8,574 nt of DNA from Nocardioides sp. GTDB taxonomy: Bacteria > Actinomycetota > Actinomycetes > Propionibacteriales > Nocardioidaceae. The notes under the pieces were generated by a model that saw nothing but the letters and a program-made list of their open reading frames with translations, had not been told where the DNA came from and made no database searches. A program made the position numbers and the translations under genes. This document shows, piece by piece, positions 5,985 to 8,574 of the stretch; the stretch's first letter is position 1; the number at the start of each line of letters is the position of its first letter. Location: NCBI GenBank assembly GCA_003519585.1, contig DOWL01000179.1, positions 40,303 to 48,876 of the forward strand, in the 5' to 3' direction.

Positions 5985-6353
5985 ATGGACAAGCCTGAGA
6001 TCGACTTCGTCGACCCCGAGCCCCCCGCCGACCTCGTCATCGTCGACCTGATCGAAGGGGACGGCGCCGAGGCGGCCGCCGGCAACTTCGTGGAGGTCCA
6101 CTACGTCGGGGTGGCCCACGACAGCGGCGAGGAGTTCGACGCGTCCTACAACCGCGGCGAGCCGCTGAAGTTCCGTCTCGGTGTCGGCCAGGTCATCCAG
6201 GGCTGGGACACCGGCGTCCAGGGCATGAAGGTCGGTGGCCGGCGACAGTTGGTGATCCCGCCACACCTCGCGTACGGCGACCGCGGCGCCGGCGGGGTCA
6301 TCAAGCCCGGCGCGACGCTGGTCTTCGTGGTCGACCTGATCGGCGTCGGCTGA
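5985..6353 (+). CDS. FKBP-type peptidyl-prolyl cis-trans isomerase, cytoplasmic
   Basis: A 122-residue single-domain FKBP without a signal peptide, expected to catalyse proline cis-trans isomerisation in the cytoplasm as a folding helper. The pocket residues known from FKBP12 are conserved: Tyr40 (VHYVG), Phe51-Asp52 (GEEFDASY), Phe63, Val70-Ile71 and Trp74 (GQVIQGWDTGV), Tyr97 (PPHLAYG) and Phe114 (LVFVVDL). The signature GMKVGGRRQLVIPP (80-93) is complete. An acidic stretch of about 25 residues precedes the domain, as in other actinobacterial FKBPs. The gene follows the SDR stop by nine bases and could be transcribed with it or from its own TAGGGT box. It is convergent with the S4-protein gene across a repeat-bearing gap. 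Confidence 0.95.
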   Translation: MDKPEIDFVDPEPPADLVIVDLIEGDGAEAAAGNFVEVHYVGVAHDSGEEFDASYNRGEPLKFRLGVGQVIQGWDTGVQGMKVGGRRQLVIPPHLAYGDRGAGGVIKPGATLVFVVDLIGVG

Positions 6354-6384
6354 GCGTCGACACGCTCGCGGCTCTACCGCCGCA

Positions 6385-6434
6385 CGGTGGTTGAGCCCGA
6401 AGGCGCGCCAGCGCGTTCGGTGTCGAAACCACCG
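6385..6434. repeat. palindromic interspersed repeat (REP-like), possible bidirectional terminator
   Basis: CGGTGGTT (6385-6392) pairs perfectly with AACCACCG (6427-6434). Inside, CCGAA (6397-6401) pairs with TTCGG (6416-6420) and CGCG (6404-6407) with CGCG (6412-6415), giving an interrupted long hairpin. The outer sequence, TGGTTGAGCC...TGTCGAAACCA, resembles the TGGTTTCGAC...CTCAACCA intergenic palindromes I associate with Nocardioides and related actinobacteria (recalled, not searched). Its position between two convergent genes suits a terminator for both. Confidence 0.6.
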
Positions 6435-6447
6435 CAAGGAAGGCACC

Positions 6448-6514
6448 CGCTCGTTCCTCGCAGGGTCATGCTCGCTGCTCGACCACCGTCGAGCTGACCG
6501 CGCTCGTTCCTCGC
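6448..6514. repeat. 14-base direct repeat CGCTCGTTCCTCGC, two copies
   Basis: Exact copies of CGCTCGTTCCTCGC are at 6448-6461 and 6501-6514, 53 bases apart. They lie just beside the palindromic repeat and probably belong to the same interspersed family, in which strings like ACGCTCGTTCCTCGC follow the palindrome arm. Confidence 0.65.
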
Positions 6515-6524
6515 GCCGCTCAGC

Positions 6525-6758
6525 TCACTCCCATTCCCGCTCGCCGCCTACGCGGGCGGAGTTGGCGGCCACGCTGACCACGTCGCCGCGCTCGAGCTGG
6601 CGACCCCGGCGGGTCTCGACCTCGCCGTTGACCCGCACGATGCCGCCGGCCAACACCTGCTTGGCCTCGCCGCCGGACTCGATGAGGTTGGCCAGCTTGA
6701 GGAACTGGCCGAGCTTGATCGAGTCCTCGTCGATCGGCACGTCGTTGTAGTCGCTCAC
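6525..6758 (-). CDS. small S4-domain RNA-binding protein (YaaA/YbcJ-like)
   Basis: A 77-residue protein that is almost entirely an S4 fold: IKLGQFLKLANLIESGGEAK (14-33), QVLAGGIVRVNGEVETRRG (34-52) and RQLERGDVVSV (53-63). S4 domains bind structured RNA, and stand-alone versions resemble YbcJ/YaaA, which are thought to act on ribosomes or rRNA; the exact role is unknown. The GTG at 6758 is chosen because GGGAGGAG lies nine bases upstream and the start VSDYNDVPID fits the family; a TTG at 6794 would add 12 charged residues and has no ribosome-binding site. It lies 49 bases downstream of the DUF445 gene on the same strand and is probably co-transcribed. It is convergent with the FKBP gene. Confidence 0.88.
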   Translation of the reverse strand: MSDYNDVPIDEDSIKLGQFLKLANLIESGGEAKQVLAGGIVRVNGEVETRRGRQLERGDVVSVAANSARVGGEREWE

Positions 6759-6767
6759 GCCCTCATT

Positions 6768-6775
6768 CTCCTCCC
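6768..6775 (-). promoter_or_regulatory. ribosome-binding site deciding the S4-protein start
   Basis: GGGAGGAG on the minus strand (6775-6768) ends nine bases before the GTG at 6758. An out-of-frame ATG inside the spacer is closer but encodes no sensible product. Confidence 0.65.
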
Positions 6776-6807
6776 GGGCGTGTCGCGTCCCCAAATTGAA
6801 CGCGCAA

Positions 6808-8073
6808 TCACAGCAGCAGGCTGACCCCGTGGATCAGCACGCCGACCAGGCCGCCGACCACTGTGCCGTTGATCCGGATGAACTGCAGGTCGCGGCCGAC
6901 GTGCAGCTCGATCCGACGAGCGGCCTCACGCCCGTCCCAGCGTTCGATCGTGTGCGTGATGACCGCGGTGACCTCGGTGCCGTACCTGTCCACCACGAAC
7001 ACGGCGGCGTCGGCGGCGAGGCCGTCGAGCCGGGTCTGGAGTGCGACATCGGAGCGCAACCGGTCGGCGAACAGGGACAGCTCGGTCAGCATGCGCGCGC
7101 GTACGGCGCCCGAGGGGTCCTCGAGCGAGGAGGTGAGCGCACGCCGTAGGGCGTTCCAGAGCGAGATGGACGACCGGATGACGGCCGGGTTGTCGAGGAC
7201 TCGCTCCTTGAGCGCCTCCGCCCGCGCCTGCGTGTCGGGGTCGGTCTGCAGGTCGTCCGCGAGTTGCCGGAGCACGGAATCGAGGGCCAGCCGGGCCCGG
7301 TGCCGCGGGTCGTTGCGGATATCGGCCACCCAGCGGACCAGCTCGAGGTGGATGCGGGACGTGACCGCCTCGTTGAGCCGCGGCGGTGCCCACCACGGCG
7401 CCCGCTCCTCGAGCACCTCGGCCACCTTCTCGGGGTTCTCGACCAGCCAGCCGTGCAGCTCCTCGAGGGCGAGGTCGACCAGCCCGTGGTGCAGGTCATC
7501 AGCGAGCGCCTCGGCGAGGAGGCCACCGAGCAGCGGTGCGATCAACTCGTCGCGGAACCGCGGCACCAGCGCATCGCGTACCAACGATTCGACGTGCTCG
7601 TCGCGCACCTTCGACAGCGCGATGGCGGCCACCTCGGCCACCTCGTCGACCACCCGCTGGGCGTTCGCTGGCTCGGAGAGCCACTCCCCCAGCCGCAGGG
7701 ACACCCGGGCATCGCCGATCCGCTCGCGGACGATCGCCTCTTGCAGGAAGTTCTCGGCCACGAACTCCTCGAGCCCGCGGCCCAACTCGTCCTTCTTCCG
7801 CGGGATCAGCGCCGTGTGGGGCACCGGCAGCCCGAGCGGGTGGCGGAACAGCGCGGTCACGGCGAACCAGTCCGCGATCGCACCCACCATCGACGCCTCC
7901 GCGCCGGCGTTGACGAAGCCGAGGAAGCCGTCCTGATCACGAGTCAGGACGTAGACGACGGCGGCGAGCACGAGCAGCCCGGTCGCGACCGTGCGCATCC
8001 GGCGCAGCCCGGCCCGGCGCGCGGCGTCCGCGGCGGGATCTCCGGCGATCAGGGGGGCGGTCATGGTGGCCAT
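6808..8073 (-). CDS. DUF445-family membrane protein
   Basis: A 421-residue protein matching the DUF445 (PF04286) layout. A hydrophobic segment at about 28-45 is followed by the conserved block GAIADWFAVTALFRHPLGL (64-82) and VPHTALIPRKKDELGRGLEE (84-103). A long, mostly helical, charged middle follows, then a final hydrophobic segment at the extreme C-terminus (GTVVGGLVGVLIHGVSLLL). The family is widespread and of unknown biochemical function. Two starts compete: ATG 8073 (MATMTAP) and ATG 8064 (MTAP). GAGG at 8079-8076 is only two bases from the first but eleven from the second, so the true start is undecided. The gene is divergent from the cytidylyltransferase gene with a 44-base gap and is followed by the S4 gene. 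Confidence 0.88.
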   Translation of the reverse strand: MATMTAPLIAGDPAADAARRAGLRRMRTVATGLLVLAAVVYVLTRDQDGFLGFVNAGAEASMVGAIADWFAVTALFRHPLGLPVPHTALIPRKKDELGRGLEEFVAENFLQEAIVRERIGDARVSLRLGEWLSEPANAQRVVDEVAEVAAIALSKVRDEHVESLVRDALVPRFRDELIAPLLGGLLAEALADDLHHGLVDLALEELHGWLVENPEKVAEVLEERAPWWAPPRLNEAVTSRIHLELVRWVADIRNDPRHRARLALDSVLRQLADDLQTDPDTQARAEALKERVLDNPAVIRSSISLWNALRRALTSSLEDPSGAVRARMLTELSLFADRLRSDVALQTRLDGLAADAAVFVVDRYGTEVTAVITHTIERWDGREAARRIELHVGRDLQFIRINGTVVGGLVGVLIHGVSLLL

Positions 8074-8117
8074 CGCCTCGATTCTGGCCGACGGGTGGAG
8101 GCTGGGAGAATCCCGCC

Positions 8118-8516
8118 ATGCCTCGCACCGTCCTGACCTTCGGCACGTTCGACGTCTTCCACGTCGGTCACCTGCGGGTCATCGAGCGCGCCGCCCAGCA
8201 CGGCGACCGGCTCATCGTGGGGGTGTCGTCCGACGCGCTGAACCTCAGCAAGAAGGGCCGCGAGCCCGTGTTCAGCCAGGCCGAGCGGCTGGCCATCGTC
8301 GGCGCCCTCAAGCCGGTCGACGAGGTGTTCGTCGAGGAGAGCCTGGAGCTCAAGCGCCACTACATCGAGCAGTACGCCGCCGACGTCCTCGTGATGGGTG
8401 ACGACTGGGCCGGCCGCTTCGACGAATTCTCGGATGTGTGCGAGGTGATCTACCTCCCCCGGACGCCTGCGATCTCCACGACCGCGCTGATCGAGAAGAT
8501 CTCCGATCTCGCTTGA
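8118..8516 (+). CDS. TagD-like glycerol-3-phosphate cytidylyltransferase
   Basis: A 132-residue nucleotidyltransferase, close to the length of B. subtilis TagD (129). It has GTFDVFHVGH with the HxGH motif at 15-18, VFSQAERLAIVGALKPVDEV (51-70), VMGDDWAGRFDEF (92-104), EVIYLPRT (109-116) and ISTT (119-122). These align along the whole of TagD, which makes CDP-glycerol from CTP and glycerol-3-phosphate for poly(glycerol phosphate) teichoic acid. The C-terminal signature is RTPAISTT, where the usual form is RTxGISTT, so one glycine is alanine. Related cytidylyltransferases use other polyol phosphates or ethanolamine phosphate, so the substrate is not certain. The ATG at 8118 has GGGAG nine bases upstream. 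No other teichoic acid gene is in the window, and a stem-loop follows directly. Confidence 0.88.
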   Translation: MPRTVLTFGTFDVFHVGHLRVIERAAQHGDRLIVGVSSDALNLSKKGREPVFSQAERLAIVGALKPVDEVFVEESLELKRHYIEQYAADVLVMGDDWAGRFDEFSDVCEVIYLPRTPAISTTALIEKISDLA

Positions 8517-8533
8517 GGCGGTTCGATCGCGCG

Positions 8534-8561
8534 GAGTTTCGTCGGCCAGCCGACAAAACTC
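8534..8561. terminator. stem-loop terminator after the cytidylyltransferase gene
   Basis: GAGTTTCGTCGG (8534-8545) pairs with CCGACAAAACTC (8550-8561) with one C-A mismatch at 8540/8555, leaving a four-base loop (CCAG). It starts 18 bases after the TGA at 8514-8516. No T-tract follows. The near-symmetry suits termination in both directions if the next gene is convergent; that gene is outside the window. Confidence 0.6.
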
Positions 8562-8574
8562 GACCTTGGACGAC

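Larger units (their letters stand above)
6354..6524. other. 171-base non-coding gap between convergent genes, repeat-bearing
   Basis: There is no convincing gene here. The stretch holds a palindromic element (6385-6434), two copies of a 14-base direct repeat (6448-6461 and 6501-6514), and fragments such as GTCGACACGCTCGCGGCTC (6355-6373) and GCTCGACCACCGTCGAGC (6477-6494) that look like decayed pieces of the same repeat family. The latter is itself self-complementary at its ends (GCTCGAC/GTCGAGC). Confidence 0.6.

Noticed and set aside
5226..6446. Open frame of 406 codons antisense to the SDR and FKBP genes
   Set aside because: It spans two well-supported genes and an intergenic repeat, has shadow-like composition (many D, V, G, R) and no family motif.
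6784..6804. CGCGT/ACGCG inverted repeat between the DUF445 and S4 genes as a terminator
   Set aside because: Only 5 bp with an 11-base loop; easily expected by chance in this GC content.
6863..7936. Plus-strand open frame of 357 codons opposite the DUF445 gene
   Set aside because: Serine/arginine-rich shadow; the opposite strand encodes the conserved DUF445 protein.
1..8574. CRISPR array, tRNA/rRNA genes, insertion sequence, phage or toxin-antitoxin genes
   Set aside because: Looked for on both strands; no regularly spaced repeats, cloverleaf-like sequence, transposase or integrase motif was found.

Overview
The window is very GC-rich, densely coded DNA with G/C-ending codons, GTG and TTG starts and short or overlapping gene junctions. 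The gene types (a BTAD/SARP-type regulator, a DHA2 exporter, a HisN-like phosphatase, a DUF445 membrane protein) point to a high-GC actinobacterium. The interspersed palindrome carrying GGTGGTT...AACCACC resembles repeats I associate with Nocardioides and its relatives, so Nocardioidaceae is my best guess; no taxonomic marker gene is present to prove it.

Layout. (1) 1-3255 is the most accessory-looking part. A SARP-family activator gene (minus strand, running off the left edge) is divergent from a two-gene operon: a 14-helix DHA2/EmrB-QacA-type drug exporter, overlapped by ATGA with a secretory-lipase-family (PF03583) alpha/beta hydrolase that has no visible signal peptide. The 68-base divergent promoter holds two identical 7-bp boxes separated by 4 bp, which is the classical operator layout of SARP regulators. 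This suggests a small self-contained regulator/exporter/esterase unit. (2) 3285-3737 is a four-helix DUF2231 membrane protein on the minus strand, convergent with the lipase across a long hairpin and divergent from (3) a HisN-type inositol-monophosphatase-family phosphatase (3793-4737). (4) 4804-6353 holds a two-CBS-domain AMP-binding-type protein, a YgfF-like short-chain dehydrogenase (TTG start, TTGA overlap) and a cytoplasmic FKBP-type prolyl isomerase, all on the plus strand. (5) 6354-6524 is non-coding and carries a palindromic interspersed repeat plus a 14-base direct repeat between convergent genes. (6) 6525-8073, minus strand, encodes a DUF445 membrane protein followed by a small S4-domain RNA-binding protein. 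(7) 8118-8516 is a TagD-like glycerol-3-phosphate cytidylyltransferase, followed by a strong stem-loop at the right edge.

Most of the window (3256-8574) looks like ordinary actinobacterial chromosome. I see no RNA genes, CRISPR array, transposase or phage gene. The features most worth checking are the SARP-type operator between the regulator and exporter genes, the signal-less 'secretory' lipase coupled to an exporter, and several start regions that look like leaderless promoters (TAGGGT, six bases, start codon), one of which reuses the upstream gene's stop codon as part of its -10 box.
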